A stretch of 64,000 bases of DNA from Mactra quadrangularis (Eukaryota; Mollusca; Bivalvia; Venerida; Mactridae), in contig CM046306.1 in NCBI GenBank assembly GCA_025267735.1, forward strand, positions 31,823,919 through 31,887,918. The letters run 5' to 3'. Both the position numbers and the translations under genes were made by a program. The notes under the pieces are model-generated. The model had not been told where the DNA came from. It made no database searches and worked only from the letters and a program-made list of their open reading frames with translations. Numbering within the stretch: position 1 is the first letter of the stretch; the number at the start of each line of letters is the position of its first letter. Positions 12,501 through 21,351 of the stretch are shown one piece after another.

Positions 12501-15500
12501 CAAAACTAGAAATTTCAAAAATGCTGCATATTCATAATTTCTTGCTTAGAAACTGGCCATACCACGCAGGAAAAACGAATCAATACTGGGTTTCAATTCC
12601 ATATTTTGGAATAAATAAACATTATTTGGATAAATTGTCAGTTCCAAGAGAAATATTATTATATATTCCTTACAATGCAATAACAATTTTTCATTACTCT
12701 TACTTTAATGGGATCTGTCCAATAAAAGTATACATCCAGTGCTATTTTCATGAAATTCAATTCATTTTGAACCTAATTAGTCGTTTCCATGACAACGAAT
12801 GGGGCAGTACAAAAAATATTGATGATTTTCTTAATTAGTCAATATAGTGAAAAAACACAGGCAAAATGACAAAAATCTGTGACTATGAGTGGCAACACTT
12901 TTTTGGTGGTTACAGAGAATTGGTCTTAATGCTCTTTCGAATTATAACTTTTGTCTTTTCTTCACATTATTTTTTATCAATACATGTACACTTAAGGTGG
13001 GTCGGTACCTTACTCGGAGGGAAAAACGAAAAAAATATTATGTTCACCGATTATGATAAAAGTTGGCAGACAGATACCTTCATGCTTCTAGTTCGTTTTT
13101 CTGGTAACCTTAGCGACGTTGTCTTTTTTTTCACGACGTCACGGACGTCACAATGGTTCGCGCTAAAAACAGGCATGCAAATACATTAAACCCATATATT
13201 TAAAGTATTGAATGTCTGAGGTCAATGATTATTATACCAAAATGTTTCTGAAATATTGTTGCATACAATCATTTTGTTCCGATTATCTAAATATCACGTC
13301 ATTTTTAAAGATTGTACATTTCATCACTGAATTTAGGGTTTTCACGTCTAAAAGGTTTCACCAATTGCCGAGTTATAACGTTTATTTTCAAATTAAAACA
13401 GAACGGTGGTCAAATTCTTATCGCGATTTTTGAAAACTACACACTTTTTGTGTCATTTTAATGAAATAAAAAAGGAAAGTGAACGTTCTCAGTTTTTCAC
13501 AATATCGCTTTCAAAGTAAAATTACCTTCAAAACAACGACGTTAATATTACGTTGCGCTGACGTTGTAATTTTGAGTTAATTATGTAATTTTCTTGTAAA
13601 TTAAATTTTGTAATTTCTTTCCAGTTTTTAATTAATTTCTTGTGACACTCAGCGTCTGACCTGTTCAAAATTAAGTTAACATTATTCAATCAAAATCCGC
13701 TTCTACTTATTTTTACGACAAATGCTTTAATCACAACGTCAGCGTAACGTTATATGAACGTCGTTGTAATGAAGGTAATTTTACTTTGAATGCGATATTA
13801 TGAAAAACTGAGAACGTTCACTTTCCTTTTTTATTTCATTAAAATGACACAAAAAGTGCGTAGATTTTAAAAATCGCGATAAGAATTTGACCACCGTTCT
13901 GCTTTAATATGAAAATAACCATTATAAATCGGCAATTGGTGAAACCTTTTAGACGTGAAAACCCTAAATTCAGTGATGAAATGTACAATCTTTACAAATG
14001 ACGTGATATTTGGATAATCGGAACAAAATGATTGTATGCAACAATATTTCAGAAACATTTCGGTATAATAATCATTGACCTCGGACATTCAATATCTCAA
14101 ATACGTGGGTTTAATGTACTTGCATGCCTATTTTTAGCGCGAACCATTGTGACGTCCATGACGTCGTGAAAAAAAAGACAACGTCGCTAAGGTTACCAGA
14201 AAAACAAACAAGAAGCATGAAGGTATCTGTCTGCCAACTTTTATAATAATCGGTGAACAAAATATTTTTTTCGTTTTTCCCTCCGAGTAAGGTACCGACC
14301 CACCTTAACAAAAGTTCTAACCAATCACTTTTTAAATTTTGATTATTTTATAACGGGCCAATGGATCCTTATGAAACTTTGCAAAGGTGATTTTTGTGTC
14401 ATTTTCTACCGATTTGTGGAAAGAATAATAATTTAATACGGTTCGATGCACTCAAGCGGGACACGGCGTGCGGTTTATACATTTTGGCACGAAATGACAT
14501 GCAGAGCGCGGCGAGTATTAAGTTTTACATTGCACAAATCCTTGTTAACTTTATAAGTGAAAAAACATAAAACATGGCACGAATGGCACGATTCCATATG
14601 CTTAAACATATTTGTTTTAATAAGACTAAGGTTTTAAATATCGTAACCAAAATAAGTGCGCATGATTCCATTGAATCATATAGAAGTATATTTGCCTGGT
14701 TTAGGGAGTGATGAGGTGCCAACAGCCTTTGTATGCAAGGATATCATGGGCTCTATTGAACGCCGCTAGTAATATACATGTAGCTAATAATTTAACGGCT
14801 TTATTTAACATTTTATTTTCAGGCTTTCATTGGATTTACTAGACGACACTTATCCTGACATCTATTATCATTTTCTCATAGATTATGATAACATACGATC
14901 TGACAAATTTATTGGCGGGGTGTGGCAGGGTGTAGGTCAATATATAACTGCAGATCCAGCCAGCATATCTGGCTTAATTAGAGTAGTGTACATGATCAAG
15001 TCAGACCGCACTGAAGTACGTATTTTACATTGCAATAAAGATTTATAAAACACTATGCTAATGCAAGTAAGCTTAAAATTCAATGTATGCCAATGTTATA
15101 AAGTTTGCTGTTCAAAATAGTTTTAGTTATTAGGTTGCCTTTACCTATAATCATTTAATATGTACCATATCACTTAAAGTCAAATTAGTAGCGACAGTAA
15201 AACATATACATCTAGTTTAGAACATGTGATCGTATATGAAGTTAGAAATTTATTTAAAAGATGGAAAAATCCTGATACTTGATATCATTATAAATGTTTC
15301 GTACAAAAATATGTCAAAAGAAATGTTAAGGGAAATTCAAATGACTTAATTCCTATTATCAAAGATGGGTTATAATTTATTCTCAAATTTTTTTGGGTTA
15401 TCACCGTGTAAACTACCGTGACACTACCACGTGATTATCAACAGCACAATGCTACGGCTTCAAGAAAAAAAAATAAAATTCCGCCGAACTGAGAGTTTAA

Positions 15501-16318
15501 AAGAGCTGTACGCATTTAATTCACGTCAGATATACTTGACCCTTTCTCAAGGCTAAGCAGAAAATGTATACTATTTACTGCGCATCACATCTCCAGCGTC
15601 AGTTTCATACATAGCATTTGTGATGTTATAGTCACGTAGTATTGTCATCGTGCACAGAAGTTTGGTCGTTTTACGCGGCCAACTTTTAAATAGTATTAGT
15701 TACAACGCGGAGCAGACTTCTCAATTGGTTTTGTACTGCCATTTATTCAATTCAATGACTACCACATATCAACGTTACATACATCGTAAAATTGTTCATA
15801 GATAGGCTTTAATCAGTCTTTATGACGAACTGTCGTCGGCTGTGAACATTCTGATTTTATCACTGGACAAAACGAAAGTTAACTCGACATTAAAAACAAT
15901 AGTGATTTGTCAAAATAAGCAGTCCATTCTAATGATTACATGCATACTATATCCAAAACTTAAATCAACAATATTACAATGAATAGTGATTATTATTGAA
16001 AATGATGGTTCTAAAAAGTTGATTGACCGTTGGACCACTCTCATTGTTTAAGCCACTGAAACGGACGGCGAATTCTGTGGACTCGGTGCACGGTCCATTG
16101 GCAAAATTGGAAGACTGTTATATTTATACATATGATAAGGAACAGTATTTTTACATATACATTGTTCTCTGCTCTGATTTTCTTTTCAGAGTAACATTAA
16201 CAACCAGTATGTACACTATGTTCTACATGCACCACCAGAGGATACTCCTACAAGGATTCAAGTGGGTTCAGCATTTAGAAGTCCATACATCAATTGGATT
16301 AAATATGAACGAGCCTAA
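588..16318 (+). CDS. Secreted galectin-like protein, copy A (exons 2-4; exon 1 lies left of the window)
   Basis: Exons are 588-679, 14823-15015 and 16190-16318 (stop TAA). All have AG/GT borders, and phases (2, 0) identical to copies B and C. Exon 1 (signal peptide) should lie a few hundred bases left of base 1, judged by alignment to copy B. The encoded part has the order of a galectin CRD: a PGPLPAG start, a strand with YYHF, a GVWQ motif, a strand RVVYMIKSD, then a strand around NNQYV and a C-terminal INWIKYER. Of the classical sugar-contact residues, only the His of HF and the Trp appear kept; Asn, Arg and Glu positions differ. Copy A differs from B at the motif before Trp (GGVW rather than NGVW) and in exon 4 (HYV, PED, IQV). 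Intron 2 is 14.1 kb because two transposons landed in it. The gene model is well supported by three-way conservation; the galectin assignment is by pattern only. Confidence 0.72.
680..2572. other. 5' part of copy A intron 2, homologous to copy B intron 2
   Basis: This aligns to 23939-26410 with substitutions and indels and has no coding signal. It contains a dispersed repeat at about 1020-1190 (TTCGGCGCAGC, then AGCCAAC, then a GTATGACCAATGAA-like block). The repeat recurs at about 24285-24430, 17500-17660, 29730-29890 and in shortened form at about 38895-38990. A palindrome around 2270-2292 (ACTTTTGTAACTAGTAGTTA with its mirror) is also kept in copy B. Confidence 0.6.
2602..4411. other. Left subterminal non-coding part of the 10.35-kb element
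   Basis: This is AT-rich DNA with several (C)CATGGCAACC words and a slightly GC-richer patch at 3890-4150. I see no splice-supported exon. Minus-strand frame 3789-4028 has no recognisable domain. Confidence 0.5.
4420..4863. mobile_element. hAT-type MITE nested in the 10.35-kb element
   Basis: The ends are inverted: TAGGGCTGTCACCATATACC on the left and the complement of TAGGGCTGTCACGATACACC on the right. Flanking 8-mers ACTTCTAA (4412-4419) and ACTTCCAG (4864-4871) look like an 8-bp target duplication with two changes, as expected for hAT elements. No coding capacity is visible. Confidence 0.7.
4872..5590. other. Non-coding stretch inside the 10.35-kb element
   Basis: AT-rich sequence. I see no exon, repeat or RNA gene here. 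Confidence 0.5.
5610..5830 (+). repeat. tRNA-derived SINE-like element
   Basis: A pol III box-B-like sequence, GGATTCGAATCCC, sits at about 5657-5669, about 45 bases after a weak box-A-like region. The unit runs on through a unique body to a short GGTTAGGTTAGGT tail near 5810. A cloverleaf could not be closed, so this is not called as a tRNA gene. Confidence 0.4.
5831..7123. other. Non-coding stretch upstream of the HIRAN exon
   Basis: No exon is recognised. An inverted GTCCGAG word lies at about 6190 (CAAACCTCGGAC) and a direct one at about 6562 (TGTCCGAGATTT). Both recur near 11.4 kb at the other end of the element's coding part. TATATATATATA is at about 6733. The region could include the promoter or 5' exons of the element's genes, but nothing fixes them. 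Confidence 0.4.
7124..7347 (+). CDS. HIRAN-domain protein exon within the transposon
   Basis: An AG acceptor at 7122-7123 opens an exon that reads to TAA at 7345-7347. ATG at 7138 would give 69 residues, but an upstream exon is also possible because the frame is open back to the acceptor. The residues fit a HIRAN domain: an initial hydrophobic strand ending HAVGMHHWHG, a central YYCSPEVNVYDRNAIAIY block with the typical Asp-x-Asn-Ala-Ile-Ala-Val signature, and a closing VAYLKREDA segment. HIRAN domains occur at the N-terminus of Rad5/HLTF helicases, where they bind 3' DNA ends, and also occur as small stand-alone proteins. Here the frame stops right after the domain. It is on the same strand as, and 1.2 kb upstream of, the transposase gene. 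A role in handling transposon DNA is only an inference. Confidence 0.72.
7348..7891. other. Non-coding gap after the HIRAN exon
   Basis: AT-rich, with overlapping short frames (7394-7829) of low-complexity composition and no domain. I see nothing to annotate. Confidence 0.4.
7892..8139. mobile_element. Foldback MITE with 60-bp arms
   Basis: Arms 7892-7951 and 8080-8139 are inverted copies with about one mismatch (starting ACAAGTATAGTTCTATTACA), around a 128-base centre. Transcribed, it would form a long hairpin. No clear target duplication was found. Confidence 0.7.
8165..8245 (+). repeat. tRNA-like SINE head
   Basis: The stretch has a box-B-like GGGTTCGAATG preceded by a GGCGACG block and is followed by unique sequence. 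It is probably a degraded SINE 5' end; a tRNA fold is not supported. Confidence 0.25.
8330..8425. repeat. Degenerate (ATC)n microsatellite
   Basis: This is a run of ATC/ATT/GTC triplets. It produces a spurious Ile/Val-rich reading frame. Confidence 0.7.
8528..10947 (+). CDS. Pogo/Tigger-like DDE transposase, two exons
   Basis: Exons are 8528-9749 and 10442-10947 (donor GGTACG, acceptor TTTCAG, phase 1), giving 575 residues. Residues 12-52 are a Psq-type helix-turn-helix (LENAVRAVENGESIRQAS, then PRSTIGDRL). A CENP-B-like DNA-binding part follows to about 140. The DDE_1 catalytic domain follows with D178 (WNCDETG), D288 (IFDGHSSH) and D324 (QPLDRTVFGPLK), 35 residues apart. The second exon encodes an acidic region and a Lys-rich C-terminus. 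The frame is intact over the whole catalytic domain, so recent activity is possible. A cag at 8523-8525 just before the ATG allows an upstream exon. It would act on transposon ends in the nucleus. It lies inside the TTAA-flanked element, which is unexpected because pogo-type enzymes use TA targets. It could be nested, captured or the element's own enzyme. Confidence 0.9.
10140..10245 (-). repeat. tRNA-derived SINE or tRNA pseudogene in the transposase intron
   Basis: On the minus strand, a box-A-like TAGCTCAGTTAGTT (about 10229 down to 10216) is followed by a good box B, GGGTTCGATACCC (about 10183 to 10171). The spacing of about 32 bases suits a tRNA head. The acceptor stem does not close convincingly, so a SINE head is more likely than a working tRNA. 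Confidence 0.5.
10300..10412. repeat. GACAGACA-rich simple repeat
   Basis: Imperfect (GACA)n and (GACT)n tracts lie in the transposase intron. Confidence 0.6.
10912..11345. repeat. Tandem duplication of the transposase gene 3' end
   Basis: The segment from the last Lys codons through the 3' flank (about 10912-11125) is repeated at about 11137-11345 with few changes. Each copy ends with an AATAAA poly(A) signal (about 11110 and 11329). The second copy duplicates only the 3' UTR-like part and does not change the stop of the gene. Confidence 0.75.
11346..12576. other. Right non-coding part of the 10.35-kb element with GTCCGAG words
   Basis: No gene is recognised. TGTCCGAG or close variants occur at about 11402, 11430, 11452, 11473 and 11665. 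The short plus-strand frames at 11770 and 12521 lack domains and splice support. Confidence 0.45.
12996..14304. mobile_element. 1.3-kb foldback transposon with TTAA target duplication
   Basis: Two arms of 572 bp (12996-13567 and 13733-14304) are near-perfect inverted copies around a 165-base centre. The termini are GGTGGGTCGGTACC and its complement. TTAA flanks both sides (12992-12995, 14305-14308). Copy B at about 26480 has a single TTAA and no insertion, which proves a discrete insertion. There is no transposase: mirror-image short frames at 13212-13433 (+) and 13867-14088 (-) simply reflect the arms. The element is non-autonomous, probably moved by a piggyBac- or Kolobok-type enzyme. Only 66 bp separates it from the TTAA at the right end of the 10.35-kb element. 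Confidence 0.92.
15016..16189. other. Intron 3 of copy A
   Basis: This aligns with 27203-28410 of copy B. It has no coding signal. The motif ATGCCAATGTTATAAAGTTT at about 15087 is the single-copy relative of a minisatellite expanded in copy C. Confidence 0.7.
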
Positions 16319-16535
16319 TTGCATTGCAATTGGTCTAATATATCTGACATTTTATTTCCCATTGCAACAAAAATGTGCATCAATACTTTTGTATTTCGGA
16401 AACAATGACGTGAAATATGGCAAACAAATGATTATTATCTCAGTATGTGAATAACGGGGATAACACAAAGAGAGACCAATGTCCTATTTTTTATATTTTG
16501 GTCTCCAAACATACCAAGCATAACTGTATACCTGA

Positions 16536-16971
16536 GGTGCGTTCAACAATGCGAGCGCTCGAGCGAGCGCCTGCTTTGCGAATTGTTAGGCAATTGAACG
16601 ACTGTAAGCGCTCGCTGTAAAATCCAAGATGGCGTCAAACAGCACGTTATTGAAAATAGCGGGTGGGGAAACAATTATTTCTGCTGATACATGAGATCTT
16701 TCACATTATATCACCTATGAATCAAATAAATTATATAATATGCTTTGCGTGGATATGTTATGTGGAACACGTAACACAAAAGTTTGGGTCCCACTTTTCA
16801 GGGATAATTCTTTGAGATAAAAAATTTTATTTGCCCAGGCGCCATCTTTTATATCTAAGCGAAACACCTCTCGAGCTAAATCGCGGTCGCTCGCAAGCAC
16901 TCGCGCGGGCGCCCGCGTTCAGAACGAGAGCGCTCAATGTCGCCCCTAGCGCTTGCAGAGTTGATCGCACC
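16536..16971. mobile_element. GC-rich MITE downstream of copy A
   Basis: The ends are inverted (GGTGCGTTCAAC, then GCGAGCGCT, against the complement at 16930-16971) and enclose CpG-rich GCGAGCG blocks and an AAGATGGCG word. The same element sits at the equivalent place after copy B, so it predates that duplication. Confidence 0.6.
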
Positions 16972-17770
16972 CCGGACTAAGCTCTGAAAGAAACATTGTT
17001 GAAGACAGAAAGAGAAAGAACGTTTTACATAATCGTATTAAAAAAAACTAGCAAAAGTGGTAGCAAAATTACTTTTCTTGTCAATAAGCCGCCACTCTAA
17101 CTTCAAACTGAATCAACCCACGAAAACAACCTGAAAATTACCTAAATTATACTACATTGATGATGTTACCGTTCTGCAACGTAGTCGACACGGGAGCGTT
17201 CTTAACAATGCGAAAAACTACATGATTAATACATACGTTCATGTGTTATCCTTAACTGCCAATGATGGACAAGTCATTAATTAATACAACTTCAGAGCGA
17301 TTTACAATTTCTTGGTCTTCAATCAGGAAAAAAAAAATATTTCCTTCATACAAAAAATATAGCAATTTGATATTTGATTTTTTATTGGTACACGAATAAA
17401 GACGAATTACATATGTATCGTATTTTTAGCTGGATACATTAAATCTAGCTGCTTGAAATGAATTGACCACTTCAGCTCTGGTGTGCCTCTGATACCATTT
17501 TTTCGGCGCAGCGGACTAAGCCAACTTTTAACCCTTTTTTACCAATTCAATTTGGTCTACCATTTCTGTTTGTCCAAATGTATTCTCTTTGAGAGATATA
17601 TGAAATATAGGATACCATTGGTTGTCCCATATAAAGTTTAGTATATGGTCCAAAAATATTTTAGTTATTTATATGGCATTTAAAATAAATATCTATTATT
17701 ACTCCATCAATACTGTGTCACTTTTATTACTTATGTGACGATCATTGGTACGGAGATACGGGTTTTAACA
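16972..17770. other. Intergenic, no gene seen
   Basis: Homologous to 29204-29995 and, more distantly, to 38270-38990. It contains the dispersed TTCGGCGCAGC repeat at about 17500-17660. Confidence 0.5.
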
Positions 17771-17772
17771 TT

Positions 17773-17870
17773 GTCCAATGTGACGTCAGTTCATCTGGGT
17801 CAAAGGATGCGTTATTACGTCTTGGTTTTAAGACGCTTATTGAATATAGTTGTTCCGAAGAGTATAAAAG
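17773..17870 (+). promoter_or_regulatory. Promoter-like cluster: CCAAT, CRE and TATA box
   Basis: TCCAATG (17774), a full palindromic CRE TGACGTCA (17781-17788) and TATAAAAG (17863-17870) are ordered as in a pol II core promoter. All three are intact in the paralogous copy at 30006-30101. No convincing open reading frame follows in either copy, so the product could be a non-coding RNA, an exon I cannot see, or nothing. Confidence 0.45.
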
Positions 17871-17900
17871 GAGAAAATTGTTTAAATTAAATCAGTCTGC

Positions 17901-17958
17901 TTGTTTGTTTGTTTGGGTTTTACGGCGCACCAACACAAAAAGGTCATATCGCGCCGAC
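17901..17958 (-). mobile_element. Short SINE-tail insertion with 12-bp target duplication
   Basis: AAATCAGTCTGC occurs at 17889-17900 and 17959-17970, while the copy B site (about 30119) has it once. The 58-base insert, read on the minus strand, ends in (CAAA)n, as a truncated retroposon tail would. Its GGCGCACC...GGTCATATCGCGCC body resembles a short repeat that I believe is common in bivalves. It landed about 30 bp after the TATA-like box. Confidence 0.78.
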
Positions 17959-18079
17959 AAATCAGTCTGCAGTTGGCAACAGACTCGCACGTCCGACACC
18001 CTGAGCCCCAGAATTGATAATAAATATTTATCTACTTCCGGTTATATGTTTAACCGAAATTGTTAGTTGTTATAGTGGG

Positions 18080-18570
18080 TACGCGTATATGATGATTGGT
18101 GAGACAATGCTATAAAAATTACCTGAGAAACCCGAAGTCAACTGTCCTCCTTGTTGTTTACCGCAACTCTGCCGAAGCCTCGCTTCCCCAGAGTGGTATA
18201 CAAATGGAGAAACGACCGGATCGCAGCCGTGTTCTATAGCTGTTGTTTGTGAATATTGATAAGGCTGAGAGCCGAAACAGAGTTGCTGGCTAAGGCCTGG
18301 AGCCGTGTTAGATATATACCTAAACTATTGTAGAGTTTTAGTGGTTGCCAGCTCAATCTAATACTAGTTGAATAATATATTATGTTGAAAGGCTGGCGAC
18401 ACTTGATTTAGATTGGTAGTTTAGTGATTATGTGTCAAAGAGCCAGCAATAGATATTAGCTATTGGATATAGCCTTGATTATTTTATGAGAAGCTTAAGG
18501 TAGCCCGGCGTATTTTATACATCCCCACCCACTTTATGTATATGTTTTATACTGGTCATCGAATATATAT
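18080..18570. other. Intergenic, conserved between flanks
   Basis: Highly similar to 30240-30720. It is somewhat GC-richer at 18120-18310. On the minus strand a frame is open in both copies, but its ATG exists only in copy B (30471) and has become ATA in copy A, so coding is doubtful. Confidence 0.4.
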
Positions 18571-18579
18571 TATTAGTAA

Positions 18580-18925
18580 CTCAGCGACAGAGATGATCCA
18601 CTCTTGTCGCTCGTCCGCTTGATATATGCACGAACTTATGATATTTTAGCTCATCAGTATTGTAATCCCGTCTTTTGTATATCAGTGTCCATCTCCTTTA
18701 GTAGTTTATTAGTTAAGTGACGACTGCGAATGTTGTTCGCCCGTCCATTGAATATTTTAAGACGAGCTGATTGCTCAACTTCTGTAGCATATTTGGAATC
18801 ATTCCTGCTTGTCCCATCCACTTGTACTTGCTTTGCCATCATATATTGTCATGAATAGCTCGGCGACGGAGACAGGTAACTCTGATCGCCAGTCCATTTG
18901 ATAACACGGACGAGCTTCAGAGAAG
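18580..18925. repeat. Three imperfect copies of a ~60-base motif
   Basis: Units start at about 18580, 18718 and 18856. Each has a GCGACRGAGA-like start, a TCGCYNGTCC core, TTGATA and an ACGAGCT-like end. The last unit is followed by a GAGCTTCAGAGAAGCTC hairpin at 18912-18928. The pattern repeats in the copy B flank. Confidence 0.5.
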
Positions 18926-18929
18926 CTCG

Positions 18930-21350
18930 TCTATTATAGTTATCTATGCCATTTTGCAATGTATATAATTGTCTATGCATTTGTTTTCATTTGATTGTCT
19001 TATATTGATATATATATATTTTTATGGCATCATATTTGATTTGTAGTTTCTTGTATATGCATATTTTGTTCATGTTTGTTTGTCAATAATAGTTGATCGT
19101 GTTGTATATTGTTTATTATAGCATTACTCTTGCTTCCGTTGTCTTATGTATATATTTGGTGATGTTGTTTAACGTGTATTACTTTTGACCTTTTATTAAT
19201 CTCATGCTTTGTGATACTCTACGTGATCATGTATATCATTGTATTTATAGATATGTTGTATAGTTGCTGTTGTTAAATGTATCTTATATTTCATGACTTG
19301 TACATACCTTTTTTATTTTATTTTACCAATCATTAAACTAAGTAGCTCGATGAAAATACATATACATGTATATATTTAACCGCTCGGATACACGTTACAC
19401 TTATTCTATACTAGTTCAACCATGTCTGAGTTTCCCCCAATTTTACACGATATATAAACTAAGCAGTTATATTTTACCTTATTAATACACTGCGGACTGT
19501 GACTTTCCCGTAGTATCCAGTGCCATCTACAATTAACTTTACTCTAGATAAAATCTGGTTTTTAGCAAGACCGTTTATTAAACAGTCGAAGCAATTACCG
19601 GCAATCGATTTGTATGTCCATTTCTCCACTCGCCAGCAAATAGTTTCACAAGACTTGTATTAGCATTTCCAATCAAAGAATTGAAACACAGAAAGACGTT
19701 CGTGCACATTGAAACCTAACAAATCCATACTAAAATTACTCCTGTAACAGTAGATTCAAGTATGAATCGAGCAGTGCAAAAATGCAGGCGAAATGCTAAT
19801 TCTACCCTGTATTACTTGCAAATACTATCAGTTTAATATACAACGATTTTATTTTCCTCTTCTTCCAATACAAACTCTTGAAGTACAGTTTTCCCTGTAC
19901 ACTTTGTCACTTTGCAAACAAATTCTGTAGGTATTATATTTATTGTACAATACTGTTAAACAACTTAAACTTCAAGTAATACAATGAATGACCGCAGAAT
20001 CATTACATTAAACAGCTACAGACACTATCAATATACAAATCATTTTATTGCTCTTACTACATAAACTTCTCAACATGGAATTTGAACCTTTGATTTGCTG
20101 TGGTTAATATCAACACTTCATTAACCACTATGTACATGTATACTGATTGGTGTTTTAACGATATTTGCGTTGTAAATATGATAACAAAAATTAGTTGATG
20201 GTGTGGGGTTAATAATACTTGTCCTTATCTTGGATTGCCTTTTACGAATGGAATATGGAATACATGTATTTTGACAAAATCAACTGTGTGAAGACCCGCT
20301 GTTAACGTAAAAATTATAATTTCGTTGACGACTATATTGTGTACTTCGTTAATCAAGTTTTGTTTCCGTTGATGTCGTAAACTAATTTAGTTTTGAATAT
20401 AGTACTACAATTGGCATTGACAATAAATCAATATAAAATCAACTTTGTAGTTTTAAAACTATAACGTCGATTTTTTCAAGATTTTGGGATATTTTTCGTC
20501 GTAGCTGCCAAAAGTCAATGTGTAATACTCTGTCTATTAAAAATTTGTCATTCATTTTGACAAACGCAACATGACGTTCAGGGAATCTATGAAAGACCAA
20601 TCCTTCAATCGTTTGATAAATAACTAAGTGTAACATAGTGGTCTCAATACATGTAGCTAATTCTGGAATGTCGTTAGTATAAGTTTAAAAATTAAACATA
20701 TTTCTATCATATACATTGGCTCTGAAACAAATCAATAATAGTTGACCAAGCCAAGATCATGTGATGTTTACGAGGATGATGCATTTCATGTTATTCCAAA
20801 ATGCTCGTCAAGATTGTAATAATAATTAAATTAGTGTCCAAGAAAATGACACTAAAGTCTTCAATCGTTTGATAAATAACTAAGTCAATTAAAAGCAGTG
20901 ATTCTCCGTGTTCTTCAAGTTTTGAAAAAGAAGAACAATCGGTGGTGTTTGTTAAGCGTTAAAAGTGAAGTAATCGATGGTTATTTTTAGAAATTAGATA
21001 TTTCATGAACACAAATAATTGAATGGTGTCAATTAAGTGCGCTATTGACACTGTTAAAAAAAGACACAAGCTTATGTATCTTTTTACAAATAATGTAGGT
21101 ATCAAAAGTGATAATATTATCTTCAATATTCCAGAATGACCGAGTCAACAACACCGGTTTCATTAACTGCTTTTGAAAAGTTATTTAAAAAAACACAATA
21201 ATATTAAGTTAGTGTTTGAACAGCTAAAGAAACAAAATATTTAAAGTGCAGCTCTTCATCAAATGATACGTTCATAAATGTTGATTGTTTAGACAATTTC
21301 GATTTTCAAATACATTTTTCTTATATTTTTCCGAATGATTCGTCTAGTTT
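18930..21350. other. Intergenic between copies A and B
   Basis: AT-rich and near-identical to 31086-33250 apart from indels. Possible minus-strand exon-like frames lie at about 19505-19720 (frame broken by a 5-base insertion relative to copy B) and 20439-20636. Neither has a recognised domain. From 20601 to 20886 copy A has about 250 bases between two copies of a 27-base direct repeat (TCAATCGTTTGATAAATAAC core), where copy B has a single repeat. Confidence 0.45.
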
Positions 21351-21351
21351 G

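Larger units (their letters stand above)
2577..12925. mobile_element. 10.35-kb DNA transposon flanked by TTAA, present in copy A and absent from copy B
   Basis: Copy B has an uninterrupted site at about 26411-26420. Copy A has TTAA at 2573-2576 and 12926-12929 around an insertion whose ends are inverted repeats: GACCAATTCTCTGTAA, two mismatched bases, then ACCAAAA (about 25 bp). TTAA duplication is characteristic of the piggyBac and Kolobok superfamilies. Inside on the plus strand are a HIRAN-domain frame (7124-7347) and a two-exon pogo-like transposase gene (8528-10947), plus nested MITEs and SINE-like pieces. The left kilobase and right end carry words related to CATGGCAACC (about 2719, 3316, 3470, 12786 inverted), as subterminal repeats often do. 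No piggyBac or Kolobok transposase was recognised. The element is therefore either a carrier with a captured or nested pogo-type gene, or a family whose transposase is that gene. Confidence 0.85.

Noticed and set aside
12521..12838. 105-residue plus-strand frame near the right end of the 10.35-kb element
   Set aside because: AT-driven composition rich in Ile, Tyr, Phe and Asn, no domain, and too close to the terminus.
13212..14088. Matching 73-residue frames on opposite strands
   Set aside because: They are mirror images produced by the arms of the foldback element; no domain and no start context.
16023..16454. 143-residue plus-strand frame over copy A exon 4
   Set aside because: It reads exon 4 in the wrong frame and runs through the intron; the conserved frame is the one ending at 16318.
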